Shown: positions 23,064 through 32,964 of the stretch, one piece after another
How positions within the stretch are numbered: the first letter of the stretch is position 1
Layout: each line of letters opens with the position of its first letter
NCBI GenBank assembly: GCA_035578905.1
Contig: JAQJVL010000697.1
Coordinates: 248,001-312,000, forward strand
Direction: 5' to 3'
Source: Stictocephala bisonia
Lineage: Eukaryota; Arthropoda; Insecta; Hemiptera; Membracidae
DNA: 64,000 nucleotides
Position numbers and translations under genes: made by a program
The notes under the pieces: model-generated
Told to the model about the DNA's origin: nothing
Seen by the model: only the letters and a program-made list of their open reading frames with translations
The model's database searches: none

Positions 23064-23597
23064 TCACTCCCGCTTATTTATACCCCCACCACCACCACAT
23101 ATGGCTTTTTCCTGCAAGTAATTTCCTAAACGATACGCGTTGCGCAACGCGCACTGTGTTTTCCCATGTTTAGGATCTTTAACAGTAACACAACAATTAT
23201 CACGGTGATAACCGAAATTCTTGTCTACACTTACATCGAAAACATTTCCATTTGTGTATCGCTGTATCCAGTTTCTTTTTTCTAGTCGTCTTGTGTAAAT
23301 ATTATTATATTGTTTGCAAAACTGAAACATGATACTGTGTAGATTAGTGTAAGCTATATATCCTGCATACCATTGAATGTGATGAAAATATTTAAATACC
23401 CAATTGTTTGTTCTTTTTGCTTTTGATTTGAGTTTGTTGAAGGAAAAGGGAGCTTCAAACACAAATGGATAAACCACAAATGTACGCAAGTCTAAAATTG
23501 CTAATTCTTTGATAATATACTTGTCATTATTATCTCGTAACGCTTGAAATTCTATAACACAAGGTCTTACTGAAACTTCATCCCCCGCTCTATCCAT
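23064..23597 (-). CDS. virus-like cluster gene E: 177-codon intact frame, function unknown
   Basis: This is the only cluster member open from ATG (23597, MDRAGDEVSVRPCVIEFQAL) to stop (23064). Conserved-looking blocks in order are KELAILDLRTFVVYPFVFEA (about residues 31-50), KRTNNWVFKYFHHIQWYAG, YNNIYTRRLEKRNWIQ, then CCVTVKDPKHGKTQCALRNA near the C-terminus. The last 13 residues are glycine-rich. I recall the same pattern (an acidic 'ELA.LD' strand, a proline-phenylalanine block, an 'H.I.W..G' block and an 'IYT.G.EK' block) in ORFs of mobile or virus-like elements in arthropods. An RNase H/exonuclease-like fold is possible, but I cannot show it. No signal peptide or membrane segment is seen. 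Gene F follows 18 bp downstream. A dispersed repeat begins 49 bp upstream. Confidence 0.6.
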   Translation of the reverse strand: MDRAGDEVSVRPCVIEFQALRDNNDKYIIKELAILDLRTFVVYPFVFEAPFSFNKLKSKAKRTNNWVFKYFHHIQWYAGYIAYTNLHSIMFQFCKQYNNIYTRRLEKRNWIQRYTNGNVFDVSVDKNFGYHRDNCCVTVKDPKHGKTQCALRNAYRLGNYLQEKAICGGGGGINKRE

Positions 23598-23645
23598 GTC
23601 GAAGTTTGTAGATCAACTGTTTTCCACACCACGGTAGGAATACTT

Positions 23646-24240
23646 TGTAACAGGTCCACCAAATTGATAGATAAATTAATTAATTCAAATAAATAATAAA
23701 TTATTATGTAAAAGAAAGGGATATATTTAATTGGAATAAATAACGAATGTGCAAATTATATTCGAGAATTGTCGTGAGTAAATCACCAGTTAGATAAAAA
23801 AGGAGACAGAAATATCTGTCACAAACAGAATACAATACTGCCTTTGTTACAATTCAGACACGGATGGGGCCCTTCTAGGAAACATAATCATAAACATGTG
23901 GGAACGCCTGAGAGGCAACAGTCAACAAAAAATAAGACGAAATAGTGTGTGACAAGAGTCAACAGGAAAGTCAGTTGGAATTTTCCATAACCCCCACCCT
24001 GGGACTCAAATAGGGAGAACGTACAAGCTACGTTTTGAGCAGACGACCTGTAGGCAAATACTAAAAAAAAGGAGAGACGCTATTGGTCCACGCAATGAAG
24101 GAAGGGGTCTACCATGCGGGTGACTGCTAACAAGACCCGCTGGCCCTAGATCACTTCCCAATAGGACACAGTACTGTACACACAAACAGACACCAAGACA
24201 TACATACATACTACTCCGACATTACAAGAAATTAATTTGT
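23646..24240. repeat. dispersed repeat inserted in the virus-like cluster (possible LTR)
   Basis: Begins TGTAACAGGTCCACCAAATT. The same start followed by about 110 similar bases occurs at 63694 near the window end. TGTAAC... is a plausible LTR 5' end, but I found no matching ...CA end with a target duplication, no primer-binding site and no gag-pol. The right limit (about 24240) is a guess. It separates genes D and E of the minus-strand cluster. Confidence 0.6.
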
Positions 24241-24958
24241 GCGGTAACTTTGATAAAGATGTAGAATCATATCATTCGATTATTAAACTAGTTCTTATTG
24301 AAGTTTATTTTAAAGTATTTAAATTCAGAAAGTAAATTGGTCCGTATCGCGCTCTACAAGAACTTCATTGTTTCCAGATAAGTTACATTTAAGAATATTA
24401 TTAAAATTTTGTTTTGTAAAATAAGTTGAAATAAGTAAAAAACTTCATGTTATAATCAATTTTATTTATGAGTAAATGTAGAGTCATGTTGAAAATAAGA
24501 TAAATAATAAAAATGTTCGTGTAAAAGAATTTTGGAGTACTTGTATTATATAGTCCTGCCAATTTACCCAATAAAGACCCTGAGATTTTTTAAGAACAAT
24601 CATGCTCTAATTTAAATTAAACTTTTATTATTTAGAAGATAAAAAATAATAAAGAATAATCAAAGTAATATAACAACCTCATAAAGGTAGCACATTACAG
24701 ATTGTCATCCAAAGTGGTGACCAATTATTGAAAATCAATAATTCTAATTCAATTAATTTTATTAAATTAATTGCAGATTTTAAATTAGAGTAACATCAAA
24801 AACCACAATGTTACAACTTAAATACCAGGCCGTACAGTTGCAAGCGCGTTGGTGTATATTTAACGTGGGCACCATCCCTGGTAGGCCTACCCCACGAACA
24901 CATTATTCTTATTCTAATTTACACTAGCCTTCTTGCAGTTAAATGTTGTCTTCTTCTG
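24241..24958. other. AT-rich gap inside the virus-like cluster
   Basis: AT-rich DNA between the dispersed repeat and the 3' end of gene D. I see no codons of the cluster here. Confidence 0.45.
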
Positions 24959-25747
24959 TCATGGTTTTTCTACTTCATCTGTAGCTTCGATGACTTTTTC
25001 ATAGTTCCTTAAGTTTCTGCACATGGCGACTTCATGAGGTATTCTATTGAAAATAGATGTAACCACAGATCCGTATAGTATGATGCTATCAGGCTGGTTT
25101 TCTAACTTGTCAACCAATTAATCCTTTATGAAAGAGCTTGAACATATCAACTGTCTCATGTACCTGATAACCGGTGATGTTGTACATTTTAAGATGTAGA
25201 ATTCTTCACGTGTCAGTAGAACTTTACTACCATGTTTAGTCAACTCTCTAATACGCACTTGCAGCTGTCCGCGTTGTTTAACCACATCAATGTCGTTGTC
25301 ACAATCCAAAAGTCGAATATTTGTTTATCTTCCACACATACTGCTGGTGAGATAACACTCTATCAAATGTAAATGTTTCAAGAAAGATTCCCATCCATTT
25401 GTAGAAAATAGTATCATCCTCGCTCCGTGGATTAGAATCACTGTAGGAGAATAATCTAATGATTTCATCAATCCTATAGAAATACATTTACTTAAACATG
25501 ATGAAATTGGATAAAGGATTCGCAGAAAAACTTCAGACAGTATATTTGGTGAAATATTTTCTTCGACCTTCCTTTTTCCTTTGGAACTCGCTTTTGTTGG
25601 TTCCTCGTTGTTGTCTTCTTTATTTTCTTTCTTCCCAAACTTAAAAAAGTCACTTAGGTCGTTTAGGATTGCAGTTTCTTCGGCGTTATATTCTTCCAGT
25701 AACGGAGTCACTTCCGAATCGCCTTGTACAAATGGTAGAGAACTCAT
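24959..25747 (-). pseudogene. virus-like cluster gene D: unknown protein, broken
   Basis: Starts at ATG 25747 (MSSLPFVQGDSEVTPLLEEY) with an acidic, lysine-rich, low-complexity segment by residues 40-65. The coding signal then shifts frame near 25490 (SEDDTIFYKWMGIFLETFTF) and again near 25310 (VVKQRGQLQVRIRELTKHG, TSPVIRYMRQLI). It is interrupted by an in-frame TAA near 25120 and continues in that frame (DKLENQPDSIILYGSVV, RIPHEVAMCRNLRNYEKVIE) to TGA at 24959. The coding span is about 263 codons in total. The persistence of coding sense beyond the stop shows it is one damaged gene and not several small ones. Function unknown. Its position after the capsid-like gene C suggests a structural or assembly role, which is inference. 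Confidence 0.6.
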
Positions 25748-25852
25748 GTTGCTTAATAAGATGCTAACCGTGCGACGTCAGACGATCGAATGAAGACCAG
25801 CGTTGACGCTCCGCTATTTTATATTAGAGGTGGTGTTGGGGGTAAAAAGCTT

Positions 25853-27070
25853 TCTACAAAACTATTTTTACAATGCCAGACAGTGGTGTGTATGTTACAA
25901 TTTTATCATGCAAAATTAAACAATACGCAAATGTATCCTTAGGGATTAGGGATATGTTTTCGTTGAATTCCATTTCTATCTTTATATCTACAATAGGGCG
26001 GATTCGTTTTGTTACGAGCAATTGATTATTACAATCGGTGCTTTAGTAGAAAACTCTTCAGGATCTAGCAGAGGTGTGTTTGTTTTACCGTAATAGGAAC
26101 TTTGAAACCTATAACACACTGTACCTTTTCTTATCATTAATGTTATTATAGGTATAAAATTGTGAATTCAGGTAAACTTTATAATTTGTTAATGTGCAAT
26201 GTTCAAATTCACCAGCGTTTATGGTGGGTACACTTCTTCTTTCGGTTTGCAATCCGAATATCATAAATCTCGCCTTTTCCAAATGATTAGACGTCTTTAC
26301 ACTCCATGTGTGGCGAAGAGTTGAAGGTAAAACGGGGTATTCGTGAAACTCCCAGCTTCTGAATGGCATCACGATTTCTCGATCTGATTGTAACTTTCTT
26401 AACAGTGTAATTATATGCTCATCAATTATTTAGTTCGACATGCGGTACTCTCCAAACAATCTTGTCCAATGTCAGTTTCCATTTCAGATTGTTATCTGTT
26501 GTTCCTGCAGATTGTTGTCTGTTTTAATACAATCTTTATCGTTAGATGCTCTCAATAGAATCAATTCTTGTTTAACATTTATTATTTTTCTTCTGTAATC
26601 TTTAGCAAACCCCAGTAGTAGTCTTAAAGGTACGTTGAAATCAAAATTCCCCGACGAGTCGACAGTGAACGTGTCCATGTCTGGCGCAACCCATCCTGCG
26701 ATAGCTAACATATTCTTCTCATTCGGTGTTATAGACGCAAAACCTTTCAATGTTCTAGAAATGCCAACCTTTTTTGTTGAATCCACTGTAACTCCTGATA
26801 TTTCATATCTGATTTCATCAAACAAATACGCCTTGGGATTGTTTATAAACGGAACAGTAGAACCAGTGGTACCATCCTTTTTTGTTACCTTTCCTTCAAT
26901 ATATAAATAACTTTCACACGAAGAGTGTAAATGTCTTGTTGTTGTATAGGAATTCTAATTTCATCTTTATTACTCAATTTTGACGAAGCGTAAGGGTTGG
27001 GCGAGTGATATTCCTTTAGCCAAATGGTCTCGTCGAATGTTGAACCTTGCGTTATATCCAGTATATCCAT
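25853..27070 (-). pseudogene. virus-like cluster gene C: putative major capsid-like protein, broken
   Basis: About 405 codons spread over alternating frames. The start at 27070 reads MDILDITQGSTFDETIWLKE, then DEIRIPIQQQDIYTL. A one-base shift near 26910 moves to YLYIEGKVTKKDG, then LFDEIRYEISGVTVDSTKKV and LRLLLGFAKDYRRKIINVKQ (26825-26484). Another shift near 26420 gives PFRSWEFHEYPVLPSTLRH and MIFGLQTERR (to 26109), and further shifts give FQSSYYGKTNTPLLDPEEF and finally DTFAYCLILHDKIVTYTPLS, ending at TAG 25853. The block order and total length fit an arthropod/cnidarian protein family that I recall as a likely (double) jelly-roll capsid candidate of Polinton-like or adinto-like elements. 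That fold assignment is from memory and unproven. At least three frameshifts and one stop make it non-functional. Confidence 0.65.
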
Positions 27071-27183
27071 TGTTGTGTTTTACGAGTTTTAATCCGATTC
27101 CTTTCAGAAAACGAATGTTTTTACTTGTTAATCCTTCTGCAGACGATTAGGTACCGACGAGTTTACCAGTCGGCTCTTTCTTA

Positions 27184-27628
27184 TCAAATGATAACCCCAT
27201 TGTTCAAGCTGATGACTATATGGAGCCTTATAGTTATAACTTCTCCTCTAAAGTCAATGTGGTTACCGTCTTGATCCAGTATGTTCAGTATAGCGACTGA
27301 AATGAAACTGGTGTTTAACGGGAGGTACACTAGGTTTTGAGACGTTTCAACTATTTTGTATCCAGGTACGACTGCGGGGTAAAACGTGTGTAATATATGA
27401 TTGTTTTCACCGTTTCTGTAGGATCCGTGTATAATATTACACTTTACGTATTGTCACAGTGTTATCCTCGGAATACGCTTTATTAGGTTCTAATATATTT
27501 GTTTTACTAGAAAATCCTAATAATCCTCCAATCGAGTCTGGTTTAGTAAAATCAACGTAATATTTACAAGTAATTTCAGCTTTCATAGTATTGTTATTTC
27601 CTACTATATGTATATTGTCTTCTCCCAT
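27184..27628 (-). pseudogene. virus-like cluster gene B: putative minor structural protein, one frameshift
   Basis: Starts at ATG 27628 (MGEDNIHIVGNNNTMKAEIT), with VDFTKPDSIGGLLGFSSK and LEPNKAYSEDNTVTIRKV, then a frame change at about 27440. The second frame reads RNGENNHILHTFYP, VPGYKIVETSQNLVYLPLN and ILDQDGNHIDFRGEVITIRL, to TGA at 27184. The total of about 148 codons is close to family members I remember, which are near 150-180. The 'TKP.SIG..LGF' plus 'DQDG..IDLRGE.ITIRLH' signature is distinctive. Its position between A and C, all minus strand with about 110 bp to C, suggests one transcription unit. Between B and C there are coding-like traces (LTSKNIRFLKGIG, about 27090) of a further very small gene. 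A penton-like or minor capsid role is inference. Confidence 0.62.
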
Positions 27629-27656
27629 TGTTTTTGTACTACTTAGTTAATATCGC

Positions 27657-28375
27657 CTATGTATGTCCTGCTTCCATCGCTTCATATAATAATCTCATTA
27701 GATCCACTAACTTATTTATATCATTGTAATATATTATATTAGTATTGTATATAGACCTTTTAATAAAATCCTTTCCACTCGATGTGGTAGGTTCATTCAT
27801 TCTCCTTTTTTGTGTGTAAAACATTTAATTCCGTAGAAGATAACGCTATTTTGTTACGGTTTTTTTAGTACAATTGCGATGGGAATAGAAGCGCTATAAT
27901 ACTTTCATATTTTACTGATGAATTTCTATGTACAGGTGAGTTTTTGGAATATCCTTTTTATGCGTATTTGTACTTTCTAATATACTTTTAAACACTTTCA
28001 GATCTTTTGTAGTATCTTTAACAGGATTATTTTTTTAATTGAATTCAAATAAACCTTTTGTGCCTTTATATTTGGTATCACCAATCACAATAGTATCGTC
28101 TTCATCTATGTCAAGTTTATTATCTCCAATCATTAATCCTTCACCATCATCTTCCAGTCTAGCTCCATACGTATGATATTTACGATTTGTTTGCAAGGAA
28201 TGTAACATTTTCTTCAAGTATTGCCTTCCGAGGGCTCCTTTAAACATAATATCCGTGCCTAATTTGCTAAAGTAGATGGATTGGTATTAACCTCTTCACT
28301 TTTATCCAAACTCTCCTTCTCCCTTAACATATTTTCCGTTAACATAACATAAGTTTCGTCGTCTTCTTCTTCAGT
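27657..28375 (-). pseudogene. virus-like cluster gene A: conserved 'KGTKGLFE' protein, broken
   Basis: An upstream fragment from about 28375 is acidic (EEEDDETYVMLTENMLREKE). After an in-frame stop, a shifted frame contains MFKGALGRQYLKKMLHSLQ (28247), then LMIGDNKLDIDEDDTIVIGD and KYKGTKGLFE, stopping at 28035. Codons continue in another frame with KDLKVFKSILESTNTHKKD (about 27960-28020). The C-terminal block DFIKRSIYNTNIIYYNDINK with LVDLMRLLYEAMEAGHT ends at TAG 27657. The four blocks occur in this order in long unnamed ORFs I recall from insect and Hydra genomes, where they accompany relatives of genes B and C. I do not know a function. The total of about 240 codons is near full length. 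Confidence 0.62.
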
Positions 28376-28378
28376 TTA

Positions 28379-30284
28379 GTTCTTAAGTCGACCGGAAGTC
28401 ATAAATCAAGTGAGCCAGTAGCCCCATTTTCTATCTACTCTTATAATTTAAGAAATCTCGAAGTGAAACATATTAAAAAAAATTAGGTACTACTATTTAT
28501 TAATAGTTTTTTAATTAGCATAATACGTGTTGGTACATATACAGTACAAGTAAACGTCACACAACACAAATTTATTACAATACTATTTATTAGAAGAATG
28601 TTTATACAACATTGAAGACTTCTTTAAAATTCAACTTTAATTTATATGTACATTTTACTCAATTTTTATTATATTTATTACATATTGTAATACCTCATTT
28701 GAGGTTTGATGTGATAAAGTTTATTATTATTATATTAGGCCAATCGGGAGTCAACAAATGTGGCGTTTAGGTAGTAACTAATATAATACAACGAATTTAA
28801 TTCAATGAAGCTCTAAATATCATGAAGTAGGTTAGTAGAATTCACTTTTATTGAATAACATTTAAATTAATCCGTTCATATTTTACACCTTTAATGTACT
28901 TATATAATTTTATTTATTACATAAAATACAGGCGTCCGTTTACCTAAACGTTACACATTTCCTCCCCGTTAATGAAAGTTAAATGTAATGTTGATTTTTA
29001 CATTTATACAATTGCTGTGTCATTTAGTAATAATTTGGATTTTTAACTAACTTATATAGATTTATTAGAAAGCATAATATTATGTTTACTTTCTAAATTA
29101 AATTGCAATGTAACGAAGGTTGTTTAAAAAAAAAGCTTATGGGGATGATTATTATTAAATAATGTAATTGTTAGATCAAACATTCAAATTAATTCAAAGC
29201 GTTCCATAGTCATTGATCGACAGAGTGTATTATACATAGTCAACAATGACATTAGTAAATAAATAACACTGGAAGTAGTCAAGATCAGCTTCAGACATCA
29301 GCAACTGAAATAAGAGTCAATACGATCGTAGAGTCAGTATACCTAAAGCAAATATATCTGTCTTTGTAAGGTAAAATGTTTCTGCCGAGTGACCGGCACG
29401 TAACCACCCGGTTGTTCACTCCTAAATTCCCCATCTGCAACTTCCCTCCCTGTTCGGCAGTCTCACTTTCTCGTACTTGTGGATCAAAACGCCGCCCAGA
29501 GGAGCAACCAATTAGGTTGACACTTCTATTACCTTACGGATCAAAACTCCTACACCCATCCGGACATGAAAAGACAACCTGGGCCACATTGGTATGTTAC
29601 ACGCTGCGGATAAAGTGTCCTAACGACAAACTGAACCACTTCGGAATGTGGTTCAGGTTGTCCACAGAAGACAAACCGAACTTATTTAGGTTTTGAATGT
29701 GACTGTACAAACAACGTAAAACATAAGGTATTTAAGTTATAAATAAAATAACACAGTTAGTAATTAAATTAATCATTAACCTCAATTAAACATTAACTGA
29801 TTAAAAGAATATGTATAGTCTATAAGAGTATAGAAAATGTAAGCTCATACCATAATTATTTTTGAACGCTGTATAGGCTATTACTGTATTGTTGTTGTAG
29901 ATGATAACTTATGCTATTTATAGTCAGGCATATTATTCAAATATGCGTTGACTTCCATCTAACTCTAAAAGTCATGGTTAAAGAAAGTAAACAAAACTAA
30001 AGTATCTTAAAGTACGTACGTGTTCATAATTTTCTAGAAATATTTCATCAAGTATTAGGACACATGAACATATATTTCTATTGGTTTTCGTTTTAACAAC
30101 TGTTTTATATTCTTCAAAGCTCTTGAGAAATTATCGAGTGAGTAAAGTTTTACAACTATAGCATACTAAGCCTAATCGAATATATAATAGGTGTCCTCCT
30201 AAAAGGGAACATAAGAATTATTTTAATGGTTGGTAGTGAGTAACTCATACACAGGAGTCTTAAAATAATATACGGTCTCAGTAG
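28379..30284. other. unassigned AT-rich stretch
   Basis: No recognised gene. The 106-codon plus-strand frame at 29376-29696 has no motif I know. Bases about 29260-29375 look like generic retroelement leader DNA, but I cannot pair them with another copy. The sequence at 30188-30222 recurs inside the next array. Confidence 0.4.
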
Positions 30285-31220
30285 AGTGGCAAACGGTGAA
30301 TGGTGAAGTGGAGTTAAGGACATTCGGTGCTGCGTAGAGTGGTAAACGGTGAATGGTGACGTAGAGTTAAGAACATTCGGTGCTACGTAGAGTGGTAAAC
30401 GGAGAATGGTGAAGTGGAGGTAAGGACATTCGATGCTACGTAGAGCGGTAAACGGTTGATAGTGAAGTGGAGTTATGGACATTCTGTGTTACGTAGAGTG
30501 GTAAACATTGAATGATGAAGTGGGAGTTAAGGACATTCGGTGCTACGTAAAGTGGTAAATGGTGAATGGTGAAGTGGAGTTAAGGACATTCGGTGCTACG
30601 TAGAATAGTAAAAGGTGAATGGTGAAGTATAGTTAAGGACATTCGGTGCTACGTAAAGTGGTAAATGGTGAATGGTGAAGTGGAGTTAAGGACATTCGGT
30701 GCTACGTAGAATAGTAAAAGGTGAATGGTGAAGTGGAGTTAAGAACATTCGGTGCTATGTAGTGTGGTAAACGGTGAATGGTGAAGTGGAGTTAAGGACA
30801 TTCGATGCTACGTAGAGTGGTAACGGTAGGGTAAAGTGCAGGTAAGGACATTCGATGCTACGTAGAATAGTAAAAGGTGAATGGTGAAGTGGAGTTAAGG
30901 ACATTCGGTGCTACGTAGAGTGGTAAATGTTGAATGGTGAAGTGGAGTTAAGGACATTCGGTGCTACGTAGAGTGGTGGTAGGTGTCTTCGTAAAAGTGA
31001 ACATAAGAATTATAGAATAGTAAAAGGTGAATGGTGGAGTTAAGGACATTCGATGCTACGTAGAGTGGTAAATGGTGAATGGTGAAGTGGAGTTAAGGAC
31101 ATTCGGTGCTACGTAGAGTGGTAAACGGTGAATGGTGAAGTGGAGTTAAGGACATTCGGTGCTACGTAGAGTGGTAAACGGTGAATGGTGAAGTGGAGTT
31201 TAGGATATTCGGTGCTACGT
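30285..31220. repeat. 53-bp tandem array, about 17 copies
   Basis: The unit has GTGGTAAACGGTGAATGGTG, then AAGTGGAGTTAAGGACATTC and GGTGCTACGTAGA. Copies show many point changes and one collapse (30826). At 30989-31013 the array is interrupted by a copy of its own left flank (AGGTGTC.TC.TAAAAG and AACATAAGAATTAT, original at 30188-30222). Minus-strand open frame 30156-30482 is a by-product. Confidence 0.95.
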
Positions 31221-32964
31221 CTATTGTACTTTTAAGCCTGTTAATAACTACTGTATATTGTTGAAATCCTGGTACGTTTGCATACCATACGAAAAATGAG
31301 CGTATCGTTTCGGCGTTGTTACGTGCAACAGGTTTCAAACCGTTGACTCCCCCGTACTCGGCAATGTGTCCACCTTCTTTTTTTCTATATTAAAATAGTA
31401 CTCAGCCATCTGAAATCTCGTGCAAAAGACGGCCACACGTTGGAACTTGCGCGACCATGTTATTGTGTCAAACACCAATATGTCTCCCTTGTATACAACT
31501 AATATTTTTATACAAGTAGGAAACCTCCAGGTCTCCGTTAAACTTTTTACATTAACTCATCATGTGACTAATGAATGTGTGGCTAGTGTACAATAAACTA
31601 GAATATGCCAGCGTGGTGTCTATGGCTTCGGACTGTTGAGGGCGTGGTTTGAATCCCCAACTGAGCTAATGGTCAGTACTTCACTCGTTGAATGAAGTTA
31701 ACACACAGAACTGTAAGCCCATGTGATCTAGCGATTGAAGTTTTAATTTAAAAGAAATCTAGTATGATCTGCCAAAGTCTCCAAATTATACGTACTTGTC
31801 TGTAACTACAAAGCCTGGTGGAATGAAATTTCCGCTGATGAGCACTAAGTAATTTCCATGATTTTATTTAAGTAAGACATGTCCCTATTTATCACTTAAA
31901 GTAAGTCCTCCTCCGTTTCGATTACGTATTTAATGCAGTCTGTAAGCAATAAGTTTTTGGTCACTTTTATCTGGTAACTGTCAAATTTATATGAGTTCGT
32001 TTGAATTAATGAAAAACTATTTGTTGCAGGTATTGTCCAGTTTTAGCTGTGAGTAAAATGAAATTAATTCCAACTTTAATGTTAAAATAAATTAAATGTT
32101 GCCTTTACATTCAATATATAATTTAAGTTGAATTATTTTGATATAGTTTTTAGTTTATGTTATTTTATTATTTAATAGTAGGCCTATTTATTAAATCTGT
32201 TATCTATATAAATAAAGTAAGAGTTTTGTATGTACATTGCTTACAGTAATAGAAATTTTATATTGTAAGTTTCTCTCAACAGAGAATTCGAAACGAGACT
32301 GATATCAACAACATCTTTCTGTCTGCCTTTATGTCGGTTGGTAACGCTACTTCTTGCGGGATACGAAAGTAGGCTACTGCTTTTTTATGAAACTTTATAT
32401 CACAATAAGGTATATGATACAGTGCTTCATGGCAACGCTGGTTCATTAAAAATATTGGTTCTCTCAGGCCCGTTTGGCTGTGACTGAACTGTAGCTAGTT
32501 TAGGCCAATTTCACGAGTGTACAAATAAAGAACTGTAAAGTTTAAAATATTATATTCACCTAAGGTTGTTACGATGAACGGTTTTCAGCATTTTGTATAG
32601 TTTCTGTGAGACGATCGTTTTTTCAGTCCAAGTTGGTAAAACACTAGTATAATATTCTTAATTTAAAATTCTATGTAATTTCAATAATTTTCCGTGGGGA
32701 AAACATAATGTCAGTGTATAGTAATCTATGTAAATTGTGTTTATTTTTTATTTATAATATAATAACCATTAATTACTTGTATTGCAAAACTAATTAAAAA
32801 TAATTGATTTTAGTCAAGTACAGTAATTAATTAGTCGTAAACGAAAATCGTGAACGTGGAAACCACCGACCCATCTGGTACACAGGGTTATTCAATTTGT
32901 CCTCTGTGGGGCGGGAAAGGAACCAGGAAGAAATACTTGAGCGAGTCAGCGGCAATTGAAAATT
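31221..32964. other. unassigned stretch with a possible SINE
   Basis: Mostly AT-rich and without gene signals. A possible tRNA-derived SINE at 31605-31760 is listed separately. Confidence 0.4.
31605..31760 (+). repeat. candidate tRNA-derived SINE
   Basis: GTGGTTTGAATCCCC (about 31650) resembles an RNA polymerase III B box (GGTTCGAATCC). GCCAGCGTGGTGTCTATGG, about 40 bases upstream, resembles an A box in the right place. The cloverleaf is not intact, and no second copy or clear poly-A tail is in the window, so this is only a candidate. Confidence 0.4.

Noticed and set aside
28920..29375. Possible solo LTR
   Set aside because: Leader-like composition only. No paired repeat or target duplication could be identified.
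29376..29696. 106-codon frame
   Set aside because: No family recognised. I could not tell it from chance or from worn retroelement DNA.
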